Shown in pieces: positions 30,430-39,572 of a DNA stretch of 64,000 nucleotides. Origin of the DNA: Lachnospiraceae bacterium (lineage in GTDB: Bacteria > Bacillota > Clostridia > Lachnospirales > Lachnospiraceae). The translations under genes were made by a program, and so were the position numbers. The stretch's first letter is position 1. The number at the start of each line of letters is the position of its first letter. The stretch spans positions 186,001 through 250,000 of the forward strand of contig CAJTBO010000002.1 in NCBI GenBank assembly GCA_910573755.1, read 5' to 3'. Under the pieces are notes generated by a model, which did no database searches, was not told where the DNA came from, and saw nothing but the letters and a program-made list of their open reading frames with translations.

Positions 30430-32010
30430 ATGAAAAGTTTGCCTAAAATCATTAGAAAAGATAACGGATTTTTCTTTATGGTAAATGATATGCCATTTTT
30501 ATTGCTGGCTGCCGAAACACATAATTCTGCAAGCACTTCGGATGAATATATGTTAAATGTTTGGGAAAAGCTGGATGAATTAAATGGCAATACTGTATTG
30601 GTTCCTGTTCCTTGGGAATTGATAGAACCACAGGAGGATTACTTTGACTTTTCGTTGGTGGAAAAAGTGGTCAACGATGCGCGAGAGCACAATATAAAAT
30701 TAGTACTATTGTGGTTTGGAAGTTGGAAAAACGGCGTCTCAACTTATGTGCCGAGTTGGATCAAAACAGATTTGGTACGATTCCCGCGAACAGAAAATGA
30801 ATATGGAATAAAGTCCAGAACGCTCAGTATGTTTGGAAGTGACATTTTGCGGGTGGAGTTAAATAGTTTTAAAAAATTAATAGAATACATTAAGGAGATA
30901 GACGAAGAGAGGCAGACAGTACTAGCAGTGCAAATAGAAAATGAAGTGGGGATTTTGGATGCCGCGCGGGATTTTTCAATTCAAGCTACAAAAGATTTTG
31001 AAAAAGATGTTCCTGCGGAATTATTGGAGCATATAAAGAAAACTGATAACGATTTTTTTGCACAGGCAATAGTGCGGGCACTGGATACTTTTGATAGATC
31101 ATGGTTGGGAGTGTTTGGAGAACATGCAGACGAAGTATTTATGTGTTGGAACTATGCAAGATATATCAATAAATTGGCAGCATGCGCAAAAGAGAGTTAT
31201 GCGCTGCCGATGTTTACCAATGTATGGCTAAAAGAATCTGATCAGGAAGAACCGGGTTTTTATCCATGTGGAGGTCCAATACCGGATATGATTGATGTAT
31301 GGAAAGGTGGAGCTCCTTGTCTGGACTTGGTAGCACCTGATATTTATACATTTGAATTTGATAAGTTTGCAAGTTTCTATACAAAAAACAATAATCCTTT
31401 GTTTATAGCGGAAACAAGAAGGGATAAGTGGGCAGTTGCCAATTTGTATACGGCAATAGGGAAATATAACACACTGTGTTATTCTCCTTTTGGAGCGGAA
31501 AGTATTGGTGAAGACAAGTCTTTTATCACACAAATACTGCATACAAATGCTGCTGATACAAATGTGTCCAGTGAAATGATAAAAGAATATTTATCTCAAA
31601 GTTATAAATTGTTTGGGAATATGATGCCAATTATTCTGGAATGTTACGGAACGGATCAAATGATTGGCTTTTCGCAGGATGCGAACTGTATGTCAAAGCA
31701 AATAAAATTAGGGGAATATCAGTTTTCGATAGAATTTTATCATCGTATCGACGATGGAAATGAATTTATTCCCGGGGCAGGAATCATAATTAAACGAGAT
31801 TCAGGTGAGTTGGTCTTTATCGGATATGGATACAGGGCATATCCCAAAACCATGAGGTCAGGAAAGCAATTGGATTTTCTGTCATTGGAAAAAGGTTTTT
31901 TTAATGAAAAGGCTAATTGGGTGAAACACATGGATTTAAATGGTGATGAACAGCGTATTCAAATGGAGGAGAAAGTGACAGTTCTAAAAGTGCTTTTTTA
32001 TGAATTTTAG
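30430..32010 (+). CDS. GH35-type beta-galactosidase with DUF5597-like C-terminus
   Basis: A 526-residue cytoplasmic protein of the GH35-related group that carries a DUF5597 domain. The barrel shows LLLAAETHNSASTS, NTVLVPVPWELIEPQE with FDFSLVEKVVNDAREHNIKL, the acid/base Glu in LAVQIENEVGIL (near residue 176) and a candidate nucleophile Glu in PLFIAETRRDKW (near 327). It is much diverged from the first GH35 protein of the locus, so it likely has a different linkage or substrate specificity. GGAG precedes the ATG. It is the last enzyme gene in the importer operon. Confidence 0.85.
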   Translation: MKSLPKIIRKDNGFFFMVNDMPFLLLAAETHNSASTSDEYMLNVWEKLDELNGNTVLVPVPWELIEPQEDYFDFSLVEKVVNDAREHNIKLVLLWFGSWKNGVSTYVPSWIKTDLVRFPRTENEYGIKSRTLSMFGSDILRVELNSFKKLIEYIKEIDEERQTVLAVQIENEVGILDAARDFSIQATKDFEKDVPAELLEHIKKTDNDFFAQAIVRALDTFDRSWLGVFGEHADEVFMCWNYARYINKLAACAKESYALPMFTNVWLKESDQEEPGFYPCGGPIPDMIDVWKGGAPCLDLVAPDIYTFEFDKFASFYTKNNNPLFIAETRRDKWAVANLYTAIGKYNTLCYSPFGAESIGEDKSFITQILHTNAADTNVSSEMIKEYLSQSYKLFGNMMPIILECYGTDQMIGFSQDANCMSKQIKLGEYQFSIEFYHRIDDGNEFIPGAGIIIKRDSGELVFIGYGYRAYPKTMRSGKQLDFLSLEKGFFNEKANWVKHMDLNGDEQRIQMEEKVTVLKVLFYEF

Positions 32011-32095
32011 TGAAAGTAAAAGGGAAACAGTACTGCGAATGATTCAGGATGAAGAATTGTTTCAGTATTTTGGAGCACTTTTGAATGATAAATAA
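32000..32095 (+). CDS. Short 31-residue ORF after the GH35-type gene
   Basis: Starts inside the end of the glycosidase gene and reads MNFSESKRETVLRMIQDEEL then FQYFGALLNDK. I do not recognise it. It may be the start of a lost protein or a small peptide; there is no clear ribosome binding site. Confidence 0.3.
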   Translation: MNFSESKRETVLRMIQDEELFQYFGALLNDK

Positions 32096-32106
32096 AAGGA
32101 GTAGGA

Positions 32107-32563
32107 ATGTTGGGTATTTTGATTAAGGGACAATAAAAGTTGCGAAAACAGTACATCTAATATTTTCCGCAATAATGGTTGGAAATTTGATTGGAGTATT
32201 CCGCACAGGAATGGATATGAAGTATATGAACTACTGCTTGAAGATGATAATATAGTGCAGGGGAGGATTGCATTAAAACATGTACGCGATCAATTTTATA
32301 CCCATGTGGACATAGTGGAGGCGGCTCCGTTTAATGTGGGGAGAGAAGGAAAATATAAGGGAGTTGGTGCGCATCTGTTTGCCATAGCCTGTAAACTTAG
32401 CTGGGATGCAGGAAATGAGGGATATGTACAATTTACTGCAAAAACAGATTTGGTGGAACATTATAAAAAGGAGCTGCATGCAATAAGTATTGATTGGCAT
32501 ACGTTGTATATTGACTCATATGGAGCTGTTGCATTGATAAATAAGTACTTTAAGGAGGGCTAA
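32107..32563 (+). pseudogene. Frameshifted GNAT-like protein
   Basis: AAAAGGAG precedes ATG 32107, which reads only MLGILIKGQ before a stop at 32134-32136. From about 32137 another frame carries a coherent sequence: SCENSTSNIFRNNGWKFDWS, IPHRNGYEVYELLLEDDN, QGRIALKHVRDQFYTHVDIV and EAAPFNVGREGKYKGVGAHL followed by FAIACKLSWDAGNEGYVQF, ending YFKEG. It resembles a GNAT-like family with a conserved G.GAHLFAIACK.S.D.GNEGYV block. One indel near the start breaks it; alternatively the GTG at 32255 could start a shortened 102-residue protein. Confidence 0.6.
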
Positions 32564-32806
32564 AGAATGAGTATATTTAGAAAGTACAGGTGATTATATC
32601 GCACGTTTGGTTTATAATTTTATTAAAATATAAGCTTTTACAGTGTTGCCGGCAGGAAATGATTGAAGAGGTGGGAAGTGTCAGGTATAATATATGAAGG
32701 ATTCTAAAAGGTCACAGATTGTTGAAATGGCCTAGTGTATATAAATTATCGTAAAAGCCAAAAAGATAGGATATAACAAACAATAAACGCAACAAGGAGG
32801 ATTAAA
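32564..32806. other. Intergenic region before the alcohol dehydrogenase
   Basis: About 240 bases with only a tiny frame (MSIFRKYR, 32567-32593). Likely holds the alcohol dehydrogenase promoter; no convincing boxes or operator seen. Confidence 0.3.
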
Positions 32807-33988
32807 ATGTTCAACTTTGATTTTTTCACGCCGACGGAGATTAAATTCGGAAAAGAGGCAGAAAAAGAAACCGGAAAAATGATCCGGAAATATCATGGAA
32901 CCAAAGTGCTTCTTCATTACGGCTCAGGCTCTGTGGTGAAAAGCGGGCTGCTTGACAAGATTAAAGTATCCCTTGATGAGGAGCATATAGGCTATGTTGA
33001 ATTAGGGGGCGTTGTACCTAATCCGCATCTGGATAAAGTATATGAAGGAATAGAACTGGCTAAAAAGGAGAAGATTGATTTTATACTGGCAGTCGGCGGC
33101 GGTTCCGTGATCGATTCGTCGAAAGCCATTGCATACGGACTTGCCGAGCCGGACCAGGATGTGTGGGATTTATATGAACATACAAGAACAGCGAAAGATT
33201 GTTTCCCGGTTGCCGCGGTATTGACGATAGCGGCGGCGGGAAGTGAGATGAGCAACAGTTCTGTTATTACCAATACGGAAAGCAACAAGAAACGCGGGTA
33301 TAACAGCGATCTGTGCAGACCGAAATTTGCAATTATGAATCCAGAATGGACGCTTTCACTTCCCGATTACCAGACGGCGAGCGGATGTGTGGATATTATG
33401 ATGCATACAATGGAGCGCTATTTTACGCAGGGCGGCAATATGGAAATAACGGACGGCATTGCGGAAGCATTATTGAGAACAGTAATGAATAATGCCAGAA
33501 TTTTACATGACGATCCGAAAAATTATGAGGCGAGGGCGGAAGTGATGTGGGCGAGTTCGTTAGCCCACAACGGACTGACAGGGTGCGGAGCAAACGGCAG
33601 CGATTTCGCTTCCCATATGCTGGAGCATGAGATGGGAGGGATGTTTGATGTGACGCACGGGGCCGGACTTGCGGCAGTATGGCCAAGCTGGGCGAGATAT
33701 GTTTATAAGGAAGATATGGATCGGTTTGTAAAATTTGCAAAACAGGTGATGGGAGTCGATGCGGATGTTCCGGACGAAGAAGCCGTGCTGGAAGGAATCC
33801 GGAGAATGGAGGAGTTTTATCACGCTATCGGGATGCCGGTCAATATGAGTGAGCTGGGAATTCATCCGACTAAGGAACAGATCGATGAGATGGCGGAACG
33901 CTGCGCAAAAGCAACAGGAGGATGCAAAGGGACTGCAAAAATCTTGTATAAAGAAGATATGGTAAATATTTATAAGATGGCATTGTAA
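32807..33988 (+). CDS. Iron-containing alcohol dehydrogenase (butanol dehydrogenase-like)
   Basis: A 393-residue cytoplasmic enzyme of the group III iron alcohol dehydrogenases (BdhA/YqhD type), reducing aldehydes with NAD(P)H. The cofactor loop is LAVGGGSVIDSSKAIAYG (near residues 93-110). Metal ligands are in CVDIMMHTMERYF (Asp and His) and in HMLEHEMGGMFDVTHGAGLA (two His near 267 and 281). Length is normal. AAGGAGG lies ahead of the ATG. It appears as a single gene, with a terminator-like hairpin downstream. Confidence 0.95.
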   Translation: MFNFDFFTPTEIKFGKEAEKETGKMIRKYHGTKVLLHYGSGSVVKSGLLDKIKVSLDEEHIGYVELGGVVPNPHLDKVYEGIELAKKEKIDFILAVGGGSVIDSSKAIAYGLAEPDQDVWDLYEHTRTAKDCFPVAAVLTIAAAGSEMSNSSVITNTESNKKRGYNSDLCRPKFAIMNPEWTLSLPDYQTASGCVDIMMHTMERYFTQGGNMEITDGIAEALLRTVMNNARILHDDPKNYEARAEVMWASSLAHNGLTGCGANGSDFASHMLEHEMGGMFDVTHGAGLAAVWPSWARYVYKEDMDRFVKFAKQVMGVDADVPDEEAVLEGIRRMEEFYHAIGMPVNMSELGIHPTKEQIDEMAERCAKATGGCKGTAKILYKEDMVNIYKMAL

Positions 33989-34081
33989 TAATTATTGCTT
34001 ATTACAGTTAGATTATATCAGATGGTTTTTTGCGGACGTATCATGTCCGGTTCCAGACTGAAAATTTATGTGACAAAACAG

Positions 34082-34118
34082 GAAAGGGATAACTCAGAAT
34101 AATGGGTTGTCCTTTTTT
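34082..34118 (+). terminator. Terminator after the alcohol dehydrogenase
   Basis: Imperfect stem AAAGGGATAAC / GGTTGTCCTTT followed by TTTTTT. About 90 bases after the stop. Confidence 0.6.
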
Positions 34119-34163
34119 GGCTCTTTTGTAAACGTTTATTGCATGAATGTAAACGGATGTTGC

Positions 34164-34193
34164 TTTACCTTTTTTTCTGTAACAGGATATAAT
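34164..34193 (+). promoter_or_regulatory. Probable promoter of the XRE regulator
   Basis: TTTACC (34164-34169), 18-base spacer, TATAAT (34188-34193). The transcript would carry a leader of about 160 bases. Two TGTAAACG words lie just upstream (34126 and 34148). Confidence 0.5.
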
Positions 34194-34357
34194 GAAGGCA
34201 CAGAAGCAGATGGACAGATGCCGTATCGCTTTATTCTCGCGGGCAGCAGGGTTTTTGCTCACAAATGCCGGTATTGGGGCAGACGTAAATTCAGGCTGTG
34301 CAAAAAGCAGTGGGAGATGGAGTATCTGCGGAACTTTGATAAGTGAGGAGAAAGAAC

Positions 34358-35539
34358 ATGGAAGTGGGAAAGAAGATTTATCAGTTAAGGAAACTGTCCG
34401 GTATGACACAGGAACAGCTGGCAGAAAAGTTGAATATTTCACGGCAGACTTTGTCGAAATGGGAAAATGGAACGAGTATGCCGGATGTGGAGAGCGTAGT
34501 CGGGCTTTCCATGTTGTTCCAGACATCATTGGATGAGTTATTGCTGGAGGGGAATGATCATGCGGGAGAAAAGAAAACGCAGATCACATTGGAGGATATG
34601 ATGAGGATCAACGCCCGCAACAGGAAAATGAACCTGCTGCTTAGCAGCGGGCTGCTGTTTCTGGCAATCGGTATTATTGTAGCGGCTTTTGAAAGGATGC
34701 TGGAGATTACGATGTGGAGCCTGGGTTATACATTGTACAGATATATGGCGGTAGGGCAGTATGAACCGCTGTATGTGGATTATTCCATGATGTTTATACC
34801 GGCTGTTCTGGCAGGAATCGTGGGAGTTGTTTTGTGTCTGTGCTATTTTATGAAAAACAGGGAGAAGGGATCTGCGGGAAGGGAGCAGATGAAAGTAAAA
34901 ATGGAAAAGGAAATGGAACAACAAATAGATAAGCGGGTGGAACAGCAGACAAAAAAGCGGGTGAAAAAGCGGTACATAATCGGCCCGGGTGCACTGATGC
35001 TTGCCGCAGGCGTATTGCTTCTGGTTAATTCTGGAAAAGGAGAAGACAGAAATAACAGCAGTTTATATGGAGATATCATTGCCGGATTGGGAGATGAGGA
35101 GCAGTTTTCCCTGGCAGATATCGGAGAAAAAAATGTTGTTCTTTTTACAACGGATATGACTTATGATGACGGAAACGGACATAACGCCGCAGTTTATTGT
35201 GAGGCGTATTATTCTTCTGACAGGAAATTGTATGAACTGGGGAGAATAGAGAGCATGGGGACCGCCTATCCTGTCAGCTGCGGAGAGAGATGCATTTATA
35301 CGGCATCGGAGCACAGCCTTGAGATTTATAAATTTGACAGGAAAGGCAAAAGATGGGTTGCCACGCGGTATGAGGAAGTCTTTGATGAGGAGGGGAACGC
35401 TTCCTATCGGTATACGGAGGACGGGGCGGCTAAGGACGTTTCAGAAACGGATTATCAGAGGGCGATAGATGAGTATGGGGAAAGTATCGTAGTAAATTTC
35501 GGATATGGAGCCAGTGACAATCCGAATTTAAACGGGTAA
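34358..35539 (+). CDS. XRE-family regulator with membrane and extracytoplasmic domains
   Basis: A 393-residue membrane-linked regulator. Residues 1-65 are an XRE helix-turn-helix (LRKLSGMTQEQLAEKLNISR, QTLSKWENGTSMPDVESV). Three hydrophobic segments follow: LLLSSGLLFLAIGIIVAAF (about 95), MMFIPAVLAGIVGVVLCLCY (about 150) and IIGPGALMLAAGVLLLV (about 215), with a highly charged stretch (VKMEKEMEQQIDKRVEQQTK) between the last two. The C-terminal 150 residues form an unrecognised domain with repeated Tyr/Asp. GAGGAG precedes ATG 34358. Such proteins couple DNA binding to envelope state; target genes are unknown. Confidence 0.85.
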   Translation: MEVGKKIYQLRKLSGMTQEQLAEKLNISRQTLSKWENGTSMPDVESVVGLSMLFQTSLDELLLEGNDHAGEKKTQITLEDMMRINARNRKMNLLLSSGLLFLAIGIIVAAFERMLEITMWSLGYTLYRYMAVGQYEPLYVDYSMMFIPAVLAGIVGVVLCLCYFMKNREKGSAGREQMKVKMEKEMEQQIDKRVEQQTKKRVKKRYIIGPGALMLAAGVLLLVNSGKGEDRNNSSLYGDIIAGLGDEEQFSLADIGEKNVVLFTTDMTYDDGNGHNAAVYCEAYYSSDRKLYELGRIESMGTAYPVSCGERCIYTASEHSLEIYKFDRKGKRWVATRYEEVFDEEGNASYRYTEDGAAKDVSETDYQRAIDEYGESIVVNFGYGASDNPNLNG

Positions 35540-35647
35540 GAAAAAAGGGGCTTTCAATATATGCGGTTTCTCTTTATAATGATATTATATATAGAACATT
35601 TTGAAAGCTGTTGGAATATATGCCTGTATGGGCGGGAGGCAGAGACC

Positions 35648-36109
35648 ATGCGATATATCTTAACAATACTCACGATTTTTACCGGTGAATTTTTCTGGAA
35701 AGGCCATGTGGAAAAAGAGATTCCGGAAAACAGCAGTAAAAAAGCGCTGCATAACATGATCATACTGACAAAATACCATAACCGGGGAGCGGCATTGAAT
35801 ACCGGTGAGAAAAAGCCGGAAATCGTAAAATGGATATCCGTGGCGCTTACACTTATGGCAACGGTGATTTTTGTGTGCAGTTTCGGTCTGGCGGGAAAAA
35901 GTATGATGAAGTTCGGGCTCTCTCTTCTTCTGGGCGGCGCTTTCAGCAATACATATGACAGACTGAAAAGAGGTTATGTGGTGGATTATTTCCGGGTGAA
36001 TGTTCCGGTGAAAAGAATCCGGAAGCTGATCTTTAATATATCCGATTTTTGTATTATGACCGGTGCACTGCTCATCGTGCTGGAGGAGGCGGAACTTTTT
36101 AATAACTGA
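35648..36109 (+). CDS. Signal peptidase II-like protein (LspA family)
   Basis: A 153-residue membrane protein with the LspA signatures: HNRGAALN (NxGaaf) near residue 42, GGAFSNTYDRLKRGYVVDYF near 98-117 and FNISDFCIMTGALL near 131-144. The two catalytic Asp (in VVDYF and in NISDF) are both present. Typical LspA has four membrane segments and a strict FN.AD; here FNISD and an N-terminus TGEFFWKGHVEKEIPE are divergent, so this is probably a paralogue rather than the housekeeping lipoprotein signal peptidase. Start chosen at 35648 with GGGAGG ahead. Confidence 0.75.
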   Translation: MRYILTILTIFTGEFFWKGHVEKEIPENSSKKALHNMIILTKYHNRGAALNTGEKKPEIVKWISVALTLMATVIFVCSFGLAGKSMMKFGLSLLLGGAFSNTYDRLKRGYVVDYFRVNVPVKRIRKLIFNISDFCIMTGALLIVLEEAELFNN

Positions 36110-36185
36110 GTGGGTATTGAAAGAGAAAAGGGGAGTACATTTCGAAATCATGTACTTCTGAATCTGCAATGCATTAAGAAGAAAT

Positions 36186-36241
36186 AAACCGGGCACAAAG
36201 CTGTCTTTGTAAATGTAATAACAGCTTTGTACCCGGTTTTT
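36186..36241. terminator. Bidirectional terminator between convergent genes
   Basis: Nineteen-bp stem with one mismatch (AAACCGGGCACAAAGCTGT at 36186-36204, inverse at 36221-36239) and flanking A- and T-runs, between the LspA-like gene and carbamate kinase. Confidence 0.85.
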
Positions 36242-36267
36242 GCACTGTTTATGGCCCGAACGGTTTT

Positions 36268-37203
36268 TCAGGCTGTGATTACCGTACCTGCCTTGCCGCG
36301 GATGGCGTCCTTTACCTGATCCATAGACGTAATAATCACTTTTCCTGCCGGATTGCTCTCCAGATAGGAAATGGCAGCTTCGATCTTTGGCAGCATTGTA
36401 GTCTCCTCAAACTGACCGTCTCTGATATAGGCTTTTGCCTGTTCCGTGTCCATCTGAGGAACGGGAGCCTGTCTGCCGGTGTGGAAATCCGTATATACGG
36501 AAGGTACGCCGGTCAGGATCAGCAATACATCTGCATGAAGTTCCGAAGCCAGTTTACCGGCGATGACATCTTTTTCAATGACGGCGGAAGCGCCTTTTAG
36601 ATTGTGGTTCTGCTGGATAACTGGGATACCGCCGCCGCCGCAGGCGATCACGACCTGGTCGGCATCGGCAAGAGTCCTGATCGCATCGATCTCCACAATA
36701 TCAATAGGCTTCGGAGCGGCAACCACACGCAAAAAACCTTTGCCCGGCTCTTCGGCCACATAGTTTCCTTTTTTGATCTCAATATCCGCGTCATCCCGGG
36801 ACATATAGCGCCCGATTTTTTTGGTGGGAGCGTAGAATGCCTCATCGTAGGGGTCCACCGTTACCTGTGTCAGGATGGTACTGACAGGTTTGGAGATTCC
36901 TCTGCCGAGGAGCTCCGAGCGCAGAGCATTCTGGATATCATAGCCGACATATCCCTGGCTCATGGCGGAACAGACACTCATCGGCGCGGGCGTATAATCG
37001 ATATAAACCCGGCGCAGTTCGGTCATGGCTTTATGGATCATGCTGACCTGCGGGCCGTTGCTGTGGGTGATTGTAAGCTGGCAGTCGGCTTCTACCAGAT
37101 CCGCCAGTGCTTTTGCCGTGACTTTTACAGCGTCAAGCTGTTCCAGTGTAGTATAACCCAGCGCCTTGTGGCCGAGGGAAACAACAACTTTTTTCTTACT
37201 CAT
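36268..37203 (-). CDS. arcC: Carbamate kinase
   Basis: A 311-residue cytoplasmic enzyme that makes ATP from carbamoyl phosphate and ADP, normally the last step of arginine or purine/agmatine catabolism. Family features: VVVSLGHKALG at the N-terminus (usually GGNAL; here GHKAL), ITHSNGPQVSMI, CSAMSQGYVGYDIQNAL, VIACGGGGIPVI, VIEKDVIAGKLA and LLILTGVPSVY. GAGG lies ahead of the ATG at 37203. No arcA or arcB is in the window, so this copy stands alone. The GGNAL to GHKAL change at the phosphate loop is worth noting but the rest is intact. Confidence 0.93.
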   Translation of the reverse strand: MSKKKVVVSLGHKALGYTTLEQLDAVKVTAKALADLVEADCQLTITHSNGPQVSMIHKAMTELRRVYIDYTPAPMSVCSAMSQGYVGYDIQNALRSELLGRGISKPVSTILTQVTVDPYDEAFYAPTKKIGRYMSRDDADIEIKKGNYVAEEPGKGFLRVVAAPKPIDIVEIDAIRTLADADQVVIACGGGGIPVIQQNHNLKGASAVIEKDVIAGKLASELHADVLLILTGVPSVYTDFHTGRQAPVPQMDTEQAKAYIRDGQFEETTMLPKIEAAISYLESNPAGKVIITSMDQVKDAIRGKAGTVITA

Positions 37204-37357
37204 AAATATACCTCATCGTGATTAACATAAAGGCGCCCTGTGGAGCACGCCGACTGCTGCCCGGCATAATATCAGTCCGGGAAATGAACTGATCGTTGCC
37301 CGGATAAGGCTAAGTATAGCAGAATCAAAGTATTTTGTATAGTATTCGATGCATTCA

Positions 37358-37386
37358 TTGACAAACTTTTTTGAAACATGTATTGT
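37358..37386 (+). promoter_or_regulatory. Promoter of the metNI-like operon
   Basis: Perfect TTGACA (37358-37363), 17-base spacer, TATTGT (37381-37386). The leader to the metN start is about 100 bases; I saw no S-box riboswitch in it. Confidence 0.75.
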
Positions 37387-37492
37387 TATAAGGATGAAAT
37401 TTAAATGGCGGATATGGCGGGAAGGATACAGAGGATATGGATCTCCCTGCCGGAATGCCCGGGCTGCTGCAGGCGGCGGAATGGGAGGAAGA

Positions 37493-38509
37493 ATGTACGA
37501 AGAAACGATGATTTCAGTGAAGGACGTGAGCAAAAGCTTCGAGACAAAAGAAGCCGTGGTAAATGCGCTGGATCATGTCAATCTGGAAATACATAAAGGT
37601 GAGATATACGGTATTATCGGTATGAGCGGTGCCGGAAAAAGTACGTTGGTGCGGTGCCTGAATTTTCTGGAGCGGCCTACGACCGGTACGGTTTGCATTG
37701 AGGAACACGATCTGTCCATGATGAGCGAGGAAGAGCTTCGGAAACTCCGGACGAAGATCGCCATGATCTTTCAGCATTTCAATCTGCTGATGCAGCGGAC
37801 GGTGCTGGATAATATCTGCTTTCCTCTGGAGATAGTGGGGATGCCTAAAAAGAAGGCGAGGGAAAAGGCGGCGGAGCTGTTGAAGATCGTGGATCTGGAA
37901 GAAAAGGCGAAGGCTTATCCGTCACAGCTTTCCGGCGGACAAAAGCAGCGTGTGGCGATTGCAAGGGCGCTGGCAATGGACCCGAAGATTTTGCTTTGTG
38001 ATGAGGCGACCAGCGCACTGGACCCGACTACGACAAAGTCCATTCTGGCGTTATTGAAAGATATCAACCAAAGATTCGGGATCACGATAGTCATCATCAC
38101 CCATGAGATGGCGGTGGTACAGGAGGTCTGTACCCATGTGGCGATCATCGATCAGGGTACTCTGGCGGAAACCGGGACGGTGGAAGAGGTCTTTTCCCAT
38201 CCGAAGACAAAGGCGGGCAAAAAGCTGATCTATCAGAGCAGTAATAAGGACTACAGCCTGATGCACGGAAAGAAATGTATCCGTATCGTCTTTTCGGAAA
38301 ATTCTTCTTTTGAACCGGTGATCGGCAATATGGTACTGGAGTGCAAGGCGCCGGTCAATATTCTGCTGGCGGATACCAAGGATATCGGCGGCATTGCCCA
38401 CGGGCAGATGATCCTGCAGCTGCCGGAGGAAGAAATGATCGCAAACCGTATGATCGAATATCTGCGGGAGAGAAAACTGGGAGTGGAGGTGCTGGAAGAC
38501 TATGTTTGA
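37493..38509 (+). CDS. metN: MetN-like ABC transporter ATPase with NIL domain
   Basis: A 338-residue ATPase of the methionine importer type. Walker A GMSGAGKST (near residue 43), Q-loop MIFQHFNLL, signature LSGGQKQRVAIARAL, Walker B ILLCDEATSALD and the switch His in IITHEM are all present. The C-terminal NIL domain (about 265-338, from CIRIVFSENSSFEPVI) is the regulatory ligand-binding domain of MetN. I start at ATG 37493 with GGGAGG ahead. The MetI-like permease overlaps the end. No substrate-binding MetQ gene is next to it. Confidence 0.92.
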   Translation: MYEETMISVKDVSKSFETKEAVVNALDHVNLEIHKGEIYGIIGMSGAGKSTLVRCLNFLERPTTGTVCIEEHDLSMMSEEELRKLRTKIAMIFQHFNLLMQRTVLDNICFPLEIVGMPKKKAREKAAELLKIVDLEEKAKAYPSQLSGGQKQRVAIARALAMDPKILLCDEATSALDPTTTKSILALLKDINQRFGITIVIITHEMAVVQEVCTHVAIIDQGTLAETGTVEEVFSHPKTKAGKKLIYQSSNKDYSLMHGKKCIRIVFSENSSFEPVIGNMVLECKAPVNILLADTKDIGGIAHGQMILQLPEEEMIANRMIEYLRERKLGVEVLEDYV

Positions 38510-39164
38510 TCATCAGACGATTTCCATGCTGGCAAAGGAAACATGGACTACTATTTATATGACACTTACGTCGACCACACTGGCGTATGCCCTCGGCCTG
38601 CCGATGGGGATTGCGCTGGTACTGACGGCGGCAGACGGCTTGAAACCCAATGTTGTGATTTACAAAATACTGGACTTTATCGTGAATATCGTGAGAAGCG
38701 TGCCTTTTATCATACTTCTTATCATGCTGATGCCCTTTACAAAGCTGATCGTCGGGAAGAGTTACGGCCCGGCGGCAACGGTCGTGCCGCTGACGATCGC
38801 GGCGGCGCCCTTTATCGCACGGCTCGTGGAATCTTCTCTGCTGGAGGTGGATAAGGGGGTGATCGAGGCAGCCCAGAGCATGGGAGCAAGCACCTGGCAC
38901 ATTGTGTGGAAGGTGCTTCTGGCGGAGGCGAGAGTATCTCTGATCGTGGGCGGAACGATCGCCCTTGCGACGATACTGGGGTATTCCGCGATGTCCGGCG
39001 CGGTAGGCGGAGGCGGTCTCGGAGATGTGGCGATCCGTTACGGTTATCACCGCTATCAGGTGGATATCATGATGGTCACGGTGGTACTGCTTGTTGCACT
39101 GGTACAGGTTATGCAGTATATCGGAACGAAGATTTCCAGAAAGATGGATAAGAGGAACAGATAA
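38502..39164 (+). CDS. metI: MetI-like ABC transporter permease
   Basis: A 220-residue permease with about five membrane segments, length and sequence typical of MetI: YMTLTSTTLAYALGLPMGIALVL, NIVRSVPFIILLIMLMPFT, ESSLLEVDKGVIEAAQSMGA (the EAA-type coupling loop) and GYSAMSGAVGGGGLGDVAIRYGYHRY. It overlaps metN by 8 bases. Methionine or a related amino acid is the expected substrate from the family and the NIL domain. Confidence 0.93.
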   Translation: MFDHQTISMLAKETWTTIYMTLTSTTLAYALGLPMGIALVLTAADGLKPNVVIYKILDFIVNIVRSVPFIILLIMLMPFTKLIVGKSYGPAATVVPLTIAAAPFIARLVESSLLEVDKGVIEAAQSMGASTWHIVWKVLLAEARVSLIVGGTIALATILGYSAMSGAVGGGGLGDVAIRYGYHRYQVDIMMVTVVLLVALVQVMQYIGTKISRKMDKRNR

Positions 39165-39194
39165 ACGCAGGTTTTACACCTGCACAGATAAGCA

Positions 39195-39240
39195 CAAATA
39201 AAACGCCCCGGCTCACTCGCCAGAGCGTTTTATTTGCTTT
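39195..39240 (+). terminator. Terminator after the metNI-like operon
   Basis: Twelve-bp perfect stem CAAATAAAACGC (39195-39206) and GCGTTTTATTTG (39225-39236) with an 18-base loop and CTTTT following. Confidence 0.85.
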
Positions 39241-39474
39241 TAAAACAAGGGGGAGATATGAAAAGTGTAATAGATGCAGGAACCGTTCCGAAATCTTCAT
39301 TTATGAAGGTGGGGTAATCGGTAGGTTTGTGTCCTGCTCTATGTTTATTATAATAAATGGAAAATGTGTCAAAAGTGTGGCAGGAATCTAAAAGAAAAAT
39401 TTCTTTTATTAAGAAAATATAAAGGAAAAGAAAAGAATCTTAAAATACTACCTTTTTTGAGGTGAATTTTCCTC

Positions 39475-39503
39475 TGGACATGTTTTAAGGTTGAACGTAT
39501 ACT
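39475..39503 (+). promoter_or_regulatory. Probable promoter of the parA-like operon
   Basis: TGGACA (39475-39480), 17-base spacer, TATACT (39498-39503). It would give a leader of about 210 bases that contains the repeats at 39573-39714. Confidence 0.6.
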
Positions 39504-39572
39504 GATATTATATTCGGAAACAACGGGAATATGCATTGGCGTTTACGCCGGATGGCAGTGTAGCTCAGGGCA

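Noticed and set aside
34126-34156. Cre-like site TGTAAACGTTTATT before the XRE regulator
   Set aside because: The last two consensus positions (CA) do not match, and it lies upstream of a weak promoter; too uncertain to call.
37387-37492. S-box (SAM) riboswitch ahead of metN
   Set aside because: The leader is only about 100 bases and lacks the conserved AGA and GGAUGNAAC-type elements.
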